Origin: Saccoglossus kowalevskii
Taxonomy: Eukaryota > Hemichordata > Enteropneusta > Harrimaniidae
Direction: 5' to 3'
Assembly: GCF_000003605.2 (NCBI RefSeq)
Contig: NW_003122928.1
Span: 68,598 to 97,286, forward strand
Length of the DNA stretch: 28,689 nucleotides
The notes under the pieces were generated by a model. It did no database searches and was not told where the DNA came from. It worked only from the letters and a program-made list of their open reading frames with translations. How positions within the stretch are numbered: position 1 is the stretch's first letter; each line of letters begins with the position of its first letter. This document shows, piece after piece, positions 1-10,652 of the stretch. Position numbers and translations under genes: made by a program.

Positions 1-115
1 TAAACATGATTGCCGACGATTAAAATGTGTAGTTTTAGATAAGAAACAGTTTTTCAACGACCTGCTGCATGTCATTACCAGACTTACCCTTTAATGGCTT
101 CTCATCAGAATTCTA
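1..115 (-). repeat. Inverted partner of the repeat at 1890-2005, left copy
   Basis: The reverse complement of this stretch matches about 1890-2005 over at least 75 bases. The best-conserved core is GACATGCAGCAGGT followed by GTTGAAAAACTGTTT. The match runs off the left window edge, so the full unit is not seen. In this copy the reading frame across the core is open up to its TAA; in the other it is interrupted. Confidence 0.7.
35..112 (-). CDS. Candidate terminal coding exon, unknown protein
   Basis: On the minus strand a T-rich stretch ending in AG (bases 113-114) is followed by an open frame of 25 codons and a TAA at 35-37. The peptide begins NSDEKPLKGKSGNDMQ and ends VVEKLFLI. It is hydrophilic and amphipathic and reads like real coding sequence. 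A second, broken and inverted copy of its end lies at about 1890-2005, so it may belong to a dispersed element rather than a host gene. The PLK-K-SG pattern faintly recalls a stretch of retroviral-type integrases, but no catalytic residues are visible. A candidate first exon on the same strand at 2332-2415 could belong with it. Function unknown; the exon call rests on frame and acceptor only. Confidence 0.35.
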   Translation of the reverse strand, partial: NSDEKPLKGKSGNDMQQVVEKLFLI

Positions 116-119
116 AAAA

Positions 120-1036
120 AATATTTATTTATTTATTATATGCTTTTTTATTTTTGATCAATGGTCCATAAACAAATGAACGAACAAAATGAACATTTAG
201 AGCAATATCACAAAAACATCTATTTTCGGTTTTGTGCATTCATTTTTTTCTATATAATAGATCGATATATTAGTATCGCTAAAGTGGATTACAAATTAGC
301 ACACATATTTTAGTATTGTTCAAAGGTGAAATATAATTGTTAACTTATTGGAGTTTAGCCAGAAATATCTTGGTTGTACAATTGTTTTCTACATTAACGC
401 GTTATATGAATTTAATTAGTATATTAATGTCGAAATATAGTCATAATTCAATTCACATGATATGAATGACCGACGGGATCCTGTTGAGTGTCAAGGTATA
501 TGATCGCATGTCATGTATGTTCGTGGCAGTCTCTATATTGAGTGATACTCTGGTTACGAGTTGACGCTATAGTATGGAATTATGTGTTTTACCCTCTATG
601 TCATACATAACTACACTGATTTGGTTATCGGAGAAAAAAAAACGAATCCACAGGACATAATTGGGATAGCATTGTTACCACACAATGACGTACATGTGCT
701 TCATACTGGGATACTGTGCACTATTAATCATTATAAAGGTTTTTATGGTGCCGTAGCTTTTTATTACCACAATAATATTCGCAAATAAATTATTTTTTCA
801 AATTTGTTTAATTACCCCGAAAATGATTTAGAACATCTATAATAAATCTCAACAACGTTAGAATGGATTTGCTGAAGAGCCTAGACGCGATATTGGGTTC
901 GACTTCGTCTCAGATATGATATTACCATATATCCTTATTTTCATTATTCTACAGGACACTATCATGAGGGATTTATTATTTTTGTTATAAATCATTTTTC
1001 GAGTCGAATAATAATACATTGAAAACCAGAATATGC
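120..1036. other. AT-rich stretch with no supported gene
   Basis: No exon with believable splice sites or recognisable product was found. One 68-codon plus-strand frame (582-788, starting MCFTLYVIHNYTDL) is open, but its composition and lack of a recognisable family make it a likely chance frame. Confidence 0.5.
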
Positions 1037-1068
1037 GTTACGTATTACGTATTACGTATTACGTATTA
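1037..1068. repeat. Heptamer tandem repeat (ATTACGT)n
   Basis: Four consecutive heptamers (the first starting G instead of A) plus a partial fifth read ATTACGT head to tail. This is a simple microsatellite, probably arisen by replication slippage. Confidence 0.9.
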
Positions 1069-1074
1069 TAACAT

Positions 1075-1830
1075 GCTTGATCTTATCTAGCTTTCTGACT
1101 GGTTGGAACAGAGATGCATATGTAACACTAAAATACCTGTGTTTGCATCCAAAACTAAATAAACTGTTCATCGCGATTGTGGGTGGAAAATCAACTGATA
1201 AGAACTGGTAATCCTGGCCCAAAAAAAATCAATGCGAATTATTATTGCCTATGATTTTGCGAAATATTCCCCGTAACAGGCAGCCAGCCAAGCCAAAAAA
1301 AAGAAATGAAGAAACTTTCACAAACAAAAGATGTCCTGCAACTAAATTATGTAAGAGCAAACTTCCAGGCTAAGGTTTCGCTCAATGCAGAGAACCAACA
1401 TAATATCATCACAGCTTGATCACCTAAAATGTCAAGGGGATGGAGATCTGGTGAAAAGGGCTTGAAGTAATGTGGATGACTCTACCAGTAGTGCCTACAT
1501 CCTGTATGGAATTAATTTCATGTAGTTGTCAAAACAAATGCAAATATGCAGCATAGAAATGCAGCAAAGCAAAGCAAATTTACACACTTGCATGTTCCTG
1601 TAATGCTGAAAACTGTTGCAACCCGACTGCAAACTTGGGCTTGAGTAACCATACTTCATATTAGTACAATGCTGTGAACCACCTTTACTAAAAATATTTA
1701 GTTGAATAGGCACAGCTGTTTATATTAATACTTTGATTGCAGATCTACAAATGTACACAAAGTGGTATGATTCAATATTAGTGCTGATTCTGTTATATTG
1801 AGTTTAGAGTATAACTATAAAACTTGTATA
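1075..1830. other. No supported gene
   Basis: AT-rich sequence with A-runs. The 72-codon minus-strand frame at 1495-1713 has no domain signature or splice context and is not annotated as a gene. Confidence 0.5.
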
Positions 1831-1889
1831 TGAGATTTTATTCATTTGTAATTCTTTTCAAAGATTTTACTGTTATAAGAAACATATGG

Positions 1890-2005
1890 AAGATATTTTT
1901 CAACTTGTGACAATAAAACGCAAATAGACTGTTAATGACATGCAGCAGGTTGTTGAAAAACTGTTTATTTAAAACCACAAATTGTAAACTTTTGGCGATA
2001 ATGTT
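1890..2005 (+). repeat. Inverted partner of the repeat at 1-115, broken copy
   Basis: This copy lies in the opposite orientation to the one at the left edge. The frame that in the left copy reads NDMQQVVEKLF is conserved here, but a TAG lies five codons upstream of this motif, so coding potential is lost. Sequence to about 2135 probably belongs to the same unit, because the left copy continues beyond the window. The tail includes GGCGGCCATTTTGAATGACG, which looks like a repeat end but cannot be confirmed here. Confidence 0.6.
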
Positions 2006-2331
2006 TACACAGTTTGGCAACTGTGGTTTGAGTACCATTCAAGCCAATTTATGGCTCTTTTGCTCATATATTTTCAAATATACGACCATTTTCATGAAAT
2101 TTGTCTGCACCGTATGGCGGCCATTTTGAATGACGTCATAATACAATTTAAGGCAAAATTAAAATTGTCGTCATCCACCCTAGAGTGGAGTGAGACTGGC
2201 TAGTCTGTTTCTTGTAACACGAAGATGCCATCTATCAAAACAATACACTATATTGGCTGGCTGCCTATTAATATTACAATCAGTGAACTTCATTTGATGC
2301 CTTAGATTAATGAAGCATTAAATTTACTCAC

Positions 2332-2415
2332 CTCAAAACAAAATGGGACAGGACTCATAACTTGTACCCATGATGCTTGCAGTCTAGCTGCATCTTCATT
2401 TCTGCGTTGTACCAT
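2332..2415 (-). CDS. Candidate first coding exon, unknown protein
   Basis: Read on the minus strand, an ATG in a strong Kozak context (A at -3, G at +4) opens 28 codons, beginning MVQRRNEDAARLQASW and ending VPFCFE. They stop exactly at GAG|GTGAGT, a near-consensus splice donor. The exon is 84 bases, phase 0, with an in-frame TGA five codons upstream that bounds the 5' end. No domain is recognisable. The next exon would lie at lower coordinates, and the terminal-exon candidate at 35-112 is on the same strand and also works in phase 0. Joining the two is speculation. Confidence 0.35.
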
Positions 2416-2419
2416 TTTC

Positions 2420-3170
2420 CAGCTAGTACATCACATCTCTGGTGGGTCTAGTTGTTGGTAGGCAGACAGATAAAGTAACGGTCAAAGTCCATTTATCGTT
2501 AAGGATTTTTGCACAACATCATCAGCACGTCTATATATTGTTATGTTTGGACTATGGGTATGTATCTGCCTTCCTCTACGCGTATACATTATAAGATACT
2601 GATATGTTGTTTGAGTGACATATTAACCATTTCACATGTTTGTATCTTATCATGTTAATGGATGTATCGTGCAATATTGTACATTCATAGAAGACAAACC
2701 AACAGAATTATAATATCACCACTCGGGCTTGACAATTGTGACGTATAAACGGTACATACTTCTTCATATACCCTCAGTCACATTTTATAATTGTTTAGCC
2801 ATATGCCTATTGACATAAGTGACATGGTAATGGTATGAGAGCTACATGCTATCTTATTAGGACATGAGAATTTAAATTAACGATTAGGCTACATTTCCAC
2901 CGTGTATATTACATCGAGAATATTCCACGAATGCTTATCAAGAAATAATTGACCAATATATACAATAGTATGGTTATTAGGAAAACTCAAACATTACGTC
3001 GTCGCATTGATGCAGGTCAATATTGTTCTTGCAAAGTGTGCGGCATTCTTGCCATTATACAATGACTGTGCCAATTGTCTTATATCTGAGTCATGCCTTA
3101 TAACTATCCTACATGACATGTTTCTTTGCGGGTTCGAAATATATTCAAATATATTTACAGAATACGTTAG
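2420..3170. other. No supported gene; upstream of the DED pseudogene
   Basis: AT-rich sequence without a recognisable coding exon. It ends in a TTTACAG acceptor-like site at about 3154-3160, just ahead of the DED frame. The plus-strand frame at 3007-3198 overlaps the start of the DED frame in another phase and is treated as a shadow. Confidence 0.5.
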
Positions 3171-3172
3171 CA

Positions 3173-3535
3173 ATGTCCATCAATACATACAACAGTAAGC
3201 ATCGTAAGCTATTTCATAATATACAATCGTCGCTTGGTCATAAGGAGGACAATGCAATTTAAGAGTCACTCTTCAATGAACAACTACCCGACATTGAAAA
3301 AGAAAGCCTTATTGGAGCAGCTGAGATTTTTGAGAAATTGGGAGAGAGAGGTTTGATCAAAGCAGATGACTTGACACTATTACGTGGTCTAATAACTAAG
3401 GTCAACAGAATACCGTTAATAGACAAGTGTATAACACCATGTGAAAATGATCTTGCTGGGATACAGCGGAATGGGAGCGACGTGGTCGATTTACCATCCA
3501 ACACTGGAACAAAATCCAAAGGCAAAACAACATAA
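3173..3535 (+). pseudogene. Death effector domain protein with in-frame stop
   Basis: A 121-codon frame runs from ATG (3173) to TAA (3533-3535) and is broken by one internal TAA at codon 30 (3260-3262). Translation across the break shows the whole helical pattern of a death effector domain. Helix 1 is at about residues 9-22 (HRKLFHNIQSSLGHKED). Next comes a LFNEQLPD segment where helices 2-3 fall. The most family-typical block is IFEKLGERGLIKADDLTLL at about residues 50-68, followed by RGLITKVNRIPLIDK, the usual L-R-DLL end. A short hydrophilic tail follows. DED proteins assemble by DED-DED contacts in caspase-8/FADD-type death and immune signalling. An acceptor-like TTTACAG lies 12 bases before the ATG, so a 5' UTR intron is possible. 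Apart from the one nonsense codon the frame is clean, suggesting recent inactivation, a polymorphic null allele or a sequencing error. Confidence 0.75.
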
Positions 3536-3539
3536 GAAG

Positions 3540-4190
3540 GAACAGTCAACGCACATGGATAACATAACACTTGAAGTACCAAACAGAGAGAAAAAATATA
3601 AAATATTTTTTTTTATATACAAAATTAGTAAAATGTAAATTTAAATGTAAAACTATTGTATACAAATATGACACCAATCAGTGCACAGTCAGATAATTCA
3701 TAAAAATGTATTGGTTTTGATATTGATATTATTGACACCATAGCTTCTATATCTAAAGCTGGGTTTATTCCATGATTGCTTACTACCATGGTATATACTG
3801 CTAATTTTATTAATTTTCATATTTGATATTTATTTACACCAAAAATATATTGTATTGGGTCGTGCTTGTGGTCATCTTTGGCGTTGGTGTTTACACGAAA
3901 CATTCGTCTACAGACTGTATTGCAACTTCTGCTAAATGGCTTAATTTTATTGTAGGCATTGATTGATTATACAATTTGTCCAGTTGTTTGATTTGTTTTT
4001 CGATAACTTGGTATTTAGTAGAAAATGCAGTGCCTTCTATATATAGTGATGAGAAGAATCCATGCAAAAATTGTTAGAAAATAAAATAACACATATTCGC
4101 ACACAACATGAAACGTCCTATCATATTACATGTACTAAAGACCGTATGAACACATCTAACAATAGCAAGCTAGATGTAACTTTCAACAGA
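3540..4190. other. AT-rich stretch with no supported gene
   Basis: No recognisable exon. The open frames at 3441-3638 and 4062-4256 lack family similarity. A long T-run is present near 3606. Confidence 0.5.
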
Positions 4191-4193
4191 AAT

Positions 4194-4226
4194 TTGAGTG
4201 ATTGCATGTTACTCATCAATATGTTC
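4194..4226. repeat. Direct repeat, copy 1
   Basis: The stretch around GATTGCATGTTACTC and CAATATGTT recurs at about 4406-4438 with few differences, about 212 bases downstream and in the same orientation. Copy 1 lies directly before the pyrimidine tract of the candidate exon at 4241. Confidence 0.75.
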
Positions 4227-4240
4227 TTTCTCTTACACAG

Positions 4241-4383
4241 AAACAATTCCTACTGATATCCGGTCACAATATAATGATACAATTGGAAAAAAGAAACATA
4301 TTACTGACGAACACGCAAGTTCATTGTTGACAAGCGCATTGTCATCACTACGCGCTGTAAATTTCCAAACATCCTCCCATTGA
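4241..4383 (+). CDS. Candidate terminal exon, unknown protein
   Basis: A strong acceptor (TTCTTTCTCTTACACAG, ending at 4240) precedes an open stretch to TGA at 4381-4383. In the open phase it codes about 46 residues beginning TIPTDIRSQYNDTIGKKKH and ending NFQTSSH. It is polar, with no recognised domain. It lies about 700 bases downstream of the DED pseudogene on the same strand and could be a 3' exon of that locus, but no clear donor joins them. A chance open frame after a good acceptor remains possible. Confidence 0.3.
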
Positions 4384-4405
4384 AGTTCCGATGAGCAACA
4401 CACAC

Positions 4406-4438
4406 TTGAGGGATTGCATGTTACTCGTCAATATGTTA
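4406..4438. repeat. Direct repeat, copy 2
   Basis: Second copy of the repeat at 4194-4226. It reads TTACTCG where copy 1 reads TTACTCA and diverges after CAATATGTTACT. The pair brackets the candidate exon at 4241-4383. Confidence 0.75.
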
Positions 4439-4439
4439 C

Positions 4440-5010
4440 TCATCATTATTGTTTTGAACCTGACTAAACTTTCGCCACTAGAATAACATGACATTCATGT
4501 TAATGTCTGATTGAGTTACATTGACACAGTGCTGTTTTAATATTAAATATATATTAATATTAGTTTATTCCTGATTTAAAACTCTTTATAATATTTATTA
4601 TTATGAAAAGTGTATATGATGAAAACATGACAAATGGCATCCTGTAAATACATGCTGAATCTTTGGGATGCCTATTATGGTAATGTTTTAAATAAAATAT
4701 CCACATATATAGTGTATTTTAAATAATCCATGAGCGTTGAACATGCCAAGGTGATTCCTGATGAGCATTACCAGCAATCACTTACTTGATATGTTATAAC
4801 TTTTAAATAAGACCAAGATTGCTGTCTATATAAACAATTCAATTATTTTATTATCGCCACGGTGATTATGCTAATTAAAGTTGTTGTCTAGCATTGGCGA
4901 CGAATCAGAGTGGAGCTGTATGTCTTATCTATGTTAATGTTAGTGACCTTTCACTTCTGAGTTCCCGACAATTTTGAAAGACTACTTGTTTACATTGGAC
5001 ATTTAAATCG
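4440..5010. other. AT-rich stretch with no supported gene
   Basis: Contains short AT palindromes such as ATTAAATATATATTAAT near 4540. No exon or RNA gene is recognisable. Confidence 0.5.
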
Positions 5011-5027
5011 ACTTGTTTTCAGTAAAC

Positions 5028-5093
5028 ATGGATGAAAGTGCAGCCTTTGCACTTAGAAAGTTAAAGTATTCATCTTTGCAATCGAGTTTGTAA
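5028..5093 (+). CDS. Possible truncated coding exon at the inverted-repeat edge
   Basis: A consensus acceptor (GACTTGTTTTCAG, ending at 5022) is followed five bases later by an ATG in strong context (A at -3, G at +4). It opens 21 codons starting MDESAAFALRKLKYSS and ending in a TAA at 5091-5093. The stop lies at the very edge of the large inverted repeat, which begins at about 5086. One reading is that the inverted-repeat junction cut through a real coding exon. The other is a chance short frame. No domain can be named from 21 residues. Confidence 0.25.
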   Translation: MDESAAFALRKLKYSSLQSSL

Positions 5094-6404
5094 TAATCGA
5101 TAATATCGATAATCTTTCGACAGTGGTAAAAAGAATCCCAATTGCGTTTCAGTGATTTGATGACAATCTAAGATTCAAAAATAACAACCAGAGTTGTAGA
5201 TCATTTCGCTGTGATGTTTTGTAACTTAAAGGCGAAAATCTTGCGAATATATAACTGCTTAATTTATTTCAGTGCACATAGCACTTAACATGACGATGAC
5301 TTCAAACAAAACCTAATAGCAATACAGCTTTGAGAGTTATTGATCAATGTTTCTTTTTGAGAAGATTCGAGTGAGTACAATGTGTCTGTTTTCGATAGTT
5401 TCCCATGAAGGTAGTAGCTGTATTTCGCAATTTTGGTATGTATATTTAGTGCAAAACGGTGGCTATTGTTGCTAATACATCCAGGGTATACGACTTCCTG
5501 TACATGTACCGACAGCGTGTTTATCTGTACTGACTTAGTGAATAATATGACACGTCACAAGTTTGGATGTTTGAGACATGCAATTATCTGCTAAAAAAGC
5601 CATACACAGCGGATTTCGTATTTGCGCAAACCAAAGTCCAAAACATACATTGGCTTCAGATTATGGGCGTCGAAGAGACCAGTGTCCAACATTACACTAG
5701 TCCTGTGTAACTATTGTGAAAATAAAATAATATGAATCTGCATTCAAATTATGTAATATCTATGAAAAAGTGGCATACGTGTTCATGTTTATACACAGTT
5801 AATTGCTATAGTGTGATTGTTAAATACTTTTGAATTGCTTTGCTTTAATTGGGATTTGTTTTTATATTTTACACTCTGTATCTATTTATATCGACGTACA
5901 ACATTTAATTAATAAGTAACTTTATTCGGGTATACAATAACTAACAAATAATTCGGCATTGGAGAACGTCTAATAAAGGCAGATTGTCACGTGCTTATCA
6001 TAAAAAAATAATGAATATTTTAGTGGATATTCATTAAAATGAAACAAACATATTTTAACTATTACGATCTGGCCGATTGAGAATCTAGAGTAAGTAGCAT
6101 CCTAAAGAATGCAAATAAAGGAATACTGCCCCTGGTTTGACCTGTTCTTTTCATGTCAAAAATGAAAATTGACGTCCTGAAGCAGCGCAGTAATATATCT
6201 AACCAGCAATGTGAGCAGTACACAACAACTCTGATGAAAATTAGCACGGACTATAATGTAATAGTAATAAACAATTATAATTAATCATTTACTACACGTA
6301 AAGTTTCAAATTAAGGAATTACATAAATAATATAACTTGGATTGTATACACATTCATGTATACAGCAATATGTTTAAACAAAATTGAGTACATGTACGAG
6401 GTAA

Positions 6405-6611
6405 TTACTCTATGCTCATCACTATTTCGATATTTAAAATTGTTATACTGCATGATAGAGCAATTATTAATAATATATATTTACTATCTAATTGACATAG
6501 CTTAGAAAATATTTTCATAGCCAAAAGTATCAGTGTTTTTACTCTGTCTACTTCTATGTCTAACAAATGGATCATTTTTGGCATATTATAACCCATATGC
6601 TGGTCACACAC
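6405..6611 (-). other. Open frame shared by both arms, left copy
   Basis: This 68-codon minus-strand frame contains MGYNMPKMIHLLDIEVDRVK, which recurs with few changes in the other arm at 14705-14854. Past that block many of the differences between the copies change amino acids, so selection on a protein is not evident. Shared descent of non-coding sequence explains the match equally well. No domain recognised. Confidence 0.25.
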
Positions 6612-7081
6612 AAATTCAATTGGTTTGACCTTTTAATGTCAGTGATGTCAGTGATGCTAGTTATGTTAACCACGCAAACAAGGCAATTTGAAGTTAAATG
6701 TTCCCAATATCTTGAAAAAACTTATTAATAGATGCAATTTTGAAAGAGAAAACAACAACACCACATAGACATATATTTACGCTGTTATATGCCTGTCTCT
6801 CAATCTTGGGTCTTCATTATCTAAAGGCAAATTGCATGTATAATCAGTACAGAATTCAACATATCTGGTTATGAAAACAAACAATTGTGTACTATTTTAC
6901 TTTGAATATACAAACTATTGAAACATGTCTCACCTGCCATGATGGTTTCATGAATTAATGAAATCAAGATCAAATTCAGTAGTACAGTAATTATCTACAC
7001 TTCACGATGGAATCATCTGGTTATTGAACGTGAAATATACTATAAATGTTAATTACGTATATCTGGCAGGCGAGGTTGCAG

Positions 7082-7845
7082 CTAGTACGGCTTCAATCGT
7101 TGCTTGTACAATAATTCATAGATTGATTTAGACTCTTCTAAAGCAACCAGGTCGTTTTCCGGAATGTGTCATTCGCCGGTAGAGAGTGAGAACTGGTACT
7201 TTTAAGTGCATTACCAAACCGGTGTTCTCAATTTTTGTTATGTTTCATGAGATGGTGCCAATCATCCATGTTTTTGGAATCCCATTAAAGCATTTTCTCA
7301 CTGAATGTCACACCAATCCTTTCACAGAACTGTGTCAGTTCTATTTAAGGAAACTGGGACAGATCGTGAGCGTCAATAATTATACATGTTTGGTTTTGTT
7401 CTGTGAAATACTCGTATAAATTCAATACTGGTTTAAGGCTTCCATATGAATATGAATACCTACGCGGGAATGTTGAAACTCCAGTGTTTATTTTTGTTTT
7501 CCAGAAACTGGAAATACTTTGATTTGGATCACGAATCAAAAACGCGTGTGTATATCCTACTGGTATGTTGTCACATCTTACTACCATAAAATCAGCAATA
7601 ACTTTGAAAACAATCAGACTTTTTCTTTTGAAGTCTAACATAGTTTTTACTTCTTGGTTACGGCCATTGACATATGTTGTATTGTCTTCTAAACATTGCT
7701 TCCATTCTTCTATGAATGGAACTTCATATGGTTCCATAAACGTTTTAGTATTTTCTCGGCCTGCAAAACATTGTAGAAGAGCCGTTGATGTAGTTTTTTT
7801 TTGGTGTTTACTTATTGCAACACGACGTGGGCGATGTGACGTCAT
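7082..7845 (-). pseudogene. Sulfotransferase-like protein, decayed copy A
   Basis: Read on the minus strand from ATG (7845) to TAG (7082-7084), this is a full-length but broken member of the P-loop sulfotransferase-like family. Such enzymes usually move sulfate from PAPS to an acceptor; the substrate here is unknown. Landmarks in order are RRVAISKH..TTSTALLQCF (P-loop region, about residues 7-28, lacking the usual W-x-x-P-R start), FMEPYEVPF, KVIADFMV, YTHAFLIRDPNQSISSFW (3'-phosphate-binding type motif), CIIIDAHDL, LTQFCERIGVTF, and the C-terminal RLKPY. The first 150-odd codons are open. TAA codons then replace Glu after SQFP and Gln in KMLQWD, TGA replaces a Trp in the KN-W-EH stretch, and about 26 bases are lost near the C-terminus. 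A TTTTTGAACAG acceptor-like site precedes the ATG. The mirror copy is at 13577-14202. Confidence 0.8.
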
Positions 7846-8415
7846 TTCAACCTGTTCAAAAAGAATATTAAATAATATACTTTCAGGTTTAAACGAAATT
7901 ATCATTCATTGGTGATTAAATTGTACCCAATGATATTGAGCTCGAAAATAGGCCTGTGACACGTTTCAAAATTGTATGGGTGGATCTATTTGTTTGCGTT
8001 AATACTCGGGTATGAGTTGTACTTTGAACCATACGTTCATGTGATTGAACACAGCAATAACTATGATACCTGTAAGCAACTGTTTTTATGAAGTTAATCT
8101 TAAATTAGATCAATTACAAAAAAATGTATATAGGTATATAAGTGTGTTTATCTACCTGGTTTACTGTGGTGTTTAGTGAACATAAACCGTTACATACCTG
8201 TATTTAGCTATTTCTCTCAGTTGAGCACCCTTTACTGTTCAGCTGTTCAAAGGTCAATCACAACTCTTATGACGTTTCAGATTAGTCACTATGCGATATA
8301 GTGCTGTCACATGGCCTAGGGTTTGCAGGTTGACCATTCCATAGGTGTCACAGATCAAAACATTATTATGTTACAATAATGTGCTAATATATAGCAAATA
8401 ATACAACTCTTTCGA

Positions 8416-10652
8416 GAGGTACTCATAACCCTGTCTCCATGACAACCCTAATAAACAAATTAGGGTCAATAGGCAATTTGATTCAAAGTAAAAGAATATT
8501 GTCATATGTCATGAAAATCATAATGTATAAAAGAAGTATAATAAAGAAGTATAGAATAAAAGAAAACTTATCAGTAGTAATAATGTACATTTCTAAAGGT
8601 GTTTTAGATTTATTTTAAACATGATATCTTATTTAGATAAACACGTATGACGTCACTGTAAGATTTTTATCTCAGTAATTGAATTTTCTGCTCTTTTTTC
8701 AGGTGTAATTGATGTCATCATTATGATTGTATTCAGTATGTTTAAATGGTAGTCTACTGTATTGAGGTTGTGATATATGTATATATGTTATTAATATTAC
8801 CCTTTTGTACCACCGATTTGGACGTCGGTTTACTCAAATTTGTTCCTTTTAAGATGTGCCACACACAATACAAGTATGTATATAAAAAAAATTAGGTAGG
8901 TTAGAATGTTCGATGAATGGTACAGAAACACAATTCGCCGACGGTAACGACTGTGGCAATTATATATACTGATTTTCTTCAAAACTACACAATATTCTAT
9001 GGACTAAGACCCATTAGGGCGGGTCAAACACCCTTGTCTAATTTTTATCTCCATGACAACCCGCAGAACGATCATCGAGAGTACAAAGAGGCGACTTTAG
9101 CGTTTCTTCTTCTGTAAAAATGTGGGAGGGGTGGAACAATTAACGATATTCTGTACAAGTTAGCTAGAGTTCAGTGCGAAGTACGTAAAATAAAACACTG
9201 TGCAGATTTAAAAAAATGTCGTACGATATTGGAATAGGAGATTCGAGGTGGTTCCTGATAGTTTTAAACGAGTCTGAGGTCTGTACCAATTTGCCAGTCC
9301 GATAGTCCTATTTTTTTCATTTCGTCTGGTTTCGTGATCATGTTGACAGATTTGTACCTCGGTACTACGTTTTTGTAGGGTTCCTTCTCAACACTGAATG
9401 GTTGTGCAACCATGTGTTCGACAATTTGAACTGCAATGAACCAGTGAACAAGGAGGCACCAGAAATTAGGAGAGAACATTTATAGGAACGGCAAAAGATT
9501 TCAAAACGTGACAGAACATGTTACATGATATAAATCAAATGTCTGGTTGGCGCAATTGAAATACATGTATAAGAAATCGGGTGAGGCCAAGTACACCTCT
9601 TTAATGGAAGTTGGAAGTCATATAAAATGGTACTTTCCGACCTATTGCACTGCGTTGTTTCTGAAAATTACTTACTGTGTACAGTGCAATTATCATCCAA
9701 CGTTTTGTGTGGATCAGAATGTTCATTCTATTCATAAAATTTGAAACTACACACGTCATTTGGAAGAACGTTGCGTGAGCAAACAAGCTGACTATTCAAA
9801 ATCAAACATAAATAATTGCCTTCTGATCCATTTGACTTCGGCAAATCATTCTTAGCATGGTCTGTTCAAATGTCCTGCATAACAAAGGGTGCGGATTACG
9901 ATATGTACCGTTGTTAGTTAAATATTAATTAAATTAAACAAAACCGTTGAATCTTAAAAACACAACTTAAAGCTGAATAAAAAAAACCCAGAGCAACTGA
10001 AATGTATAAATGATATGTATGGGTTAAAAGTGCCATAGTCTCCAAGATATAAAGATTTTGTCATTTTGTTATATCTACTTTATACCAGAGCGTGGTGCAT
10101 TCTAATTTGATGTAAATTATGTAAAACTAAATTCATTTAAATTTGAAGTGTTTCAATTACTTACCAGTTTAAAAACTGGTAAACAGAACACTAGATATCA
10201 GAATTAGAATGGTAAGTATGGTATATACAACATACATGAGCTGCCATGTTCCTTTTATCACAGGAAAAACTATATGATGAAATCTAGCGATATTTTTGTA
10301 ATCTCACCTAATTCTTTTAAAAGATTCCTCTCATTAGTAAATAGCGCCCTCACTCAACAATATTTAGAATGAGTGGTTGGTCAAAAGTTTGATGAGTCAG
10401 ATACATCTATTGACTAAGCTTGTTGTACATAGATGCGATTGAGTAGATAAACCATTAATGTTGTTGGGTGTATTGGGAGGGGTGGAGGATTTCATGTTTG
10501 TAATGACTGGTTGTAATGTGCTATCTCGTTGTTTTCAGAATGCAGCCTGATATTTGTTGATTTCTTGGTTGTTCAATTATGGCTAAAAATTTTGGTGTGG
10601 GGGGAAGATATGTTTATTGATTGTTGAGTTTTTGTATAGACACCCAGCGGCT
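8416..10652. other. Left spacer between outer and inner inverted repeats
   Basis: About 2.2 kb without a match in the right spacer, so sequence was inserted or lost on one side after the duplication. Direct open frames are short. The 71-codon minus-strand frame at 9264-9479 starts with a hydrophobic stretch (MFSPNFWCLLVHWFIAVQ) that could be a signal peptide, but no family or splice structure supports it. Confidence 0.6.
9264..9479 (-). CDS. Weak candidate: short frame with signal-like N-terminus
   Basis: A 71-residue minus-strand frame. Residues 1-20 are hydrophobic, and the rest is charged (KEPYKNVVPRYKSVNM, then KPDEMKKIGLSDWQIGTD) and ends in TAA. The composition is more protein-like than most open frames in the window. 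I recognise no family and see no splice sites. It lies in the left spacer, which has no partner in the mirror arm. Confidence 0.2.
   Translation of the reverse strand: MFSPNFWCLLVHWFIAVQIVEHMVAQPFSVEKEPYKNVVPRYKSVNMITKPDEMKKIGLSDWQIGTDLRLV

Larger units (their letters stand above)
5086..8415. repeat. Large inverted repeat, left outer arm
   Basis: Reverse-complement matches to about 13035-16138 recur along the whole arm. Anchors by eye are GTTTGTAATAATCGAT at the outer end, AACAACCAGAGTT near 5190, the ATTGAGAATCTAGAGTAAG block near 6075, the sulfotransferase-like copy (7082-7845), and GGTTGACCATTCC near 8328 at the inner side. The match covers coding and non-coding sequence alike, so this is a segmental inverted duplication and not a retrocopy. 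Substitutions and indels are frequent, so it is not recent or not kept uniform by conversion. No target-site duplication is obvious at the outer ends. Confidence 0.9.

Noticed and set aside
3259..3582. 107-codon minus-strand frame
   Set aside because: Opposite the DED frame at 3173-3535, which has a recognisable helix pattern; the minus frame has none.
7186..7419. 77-codon plus-strand frame
   Set aside because: Antisense shadow of the C-terminal part of copy A; the equivalent shadow appears in copy B at 13877-14059.
7565..7915. 116-codon plus-strand frame
   Set aside because: It lies opposite the open part of sulfotransferase-like copy A, whose minus-strand translation has clear family motifs; the plus frame is its shadow.
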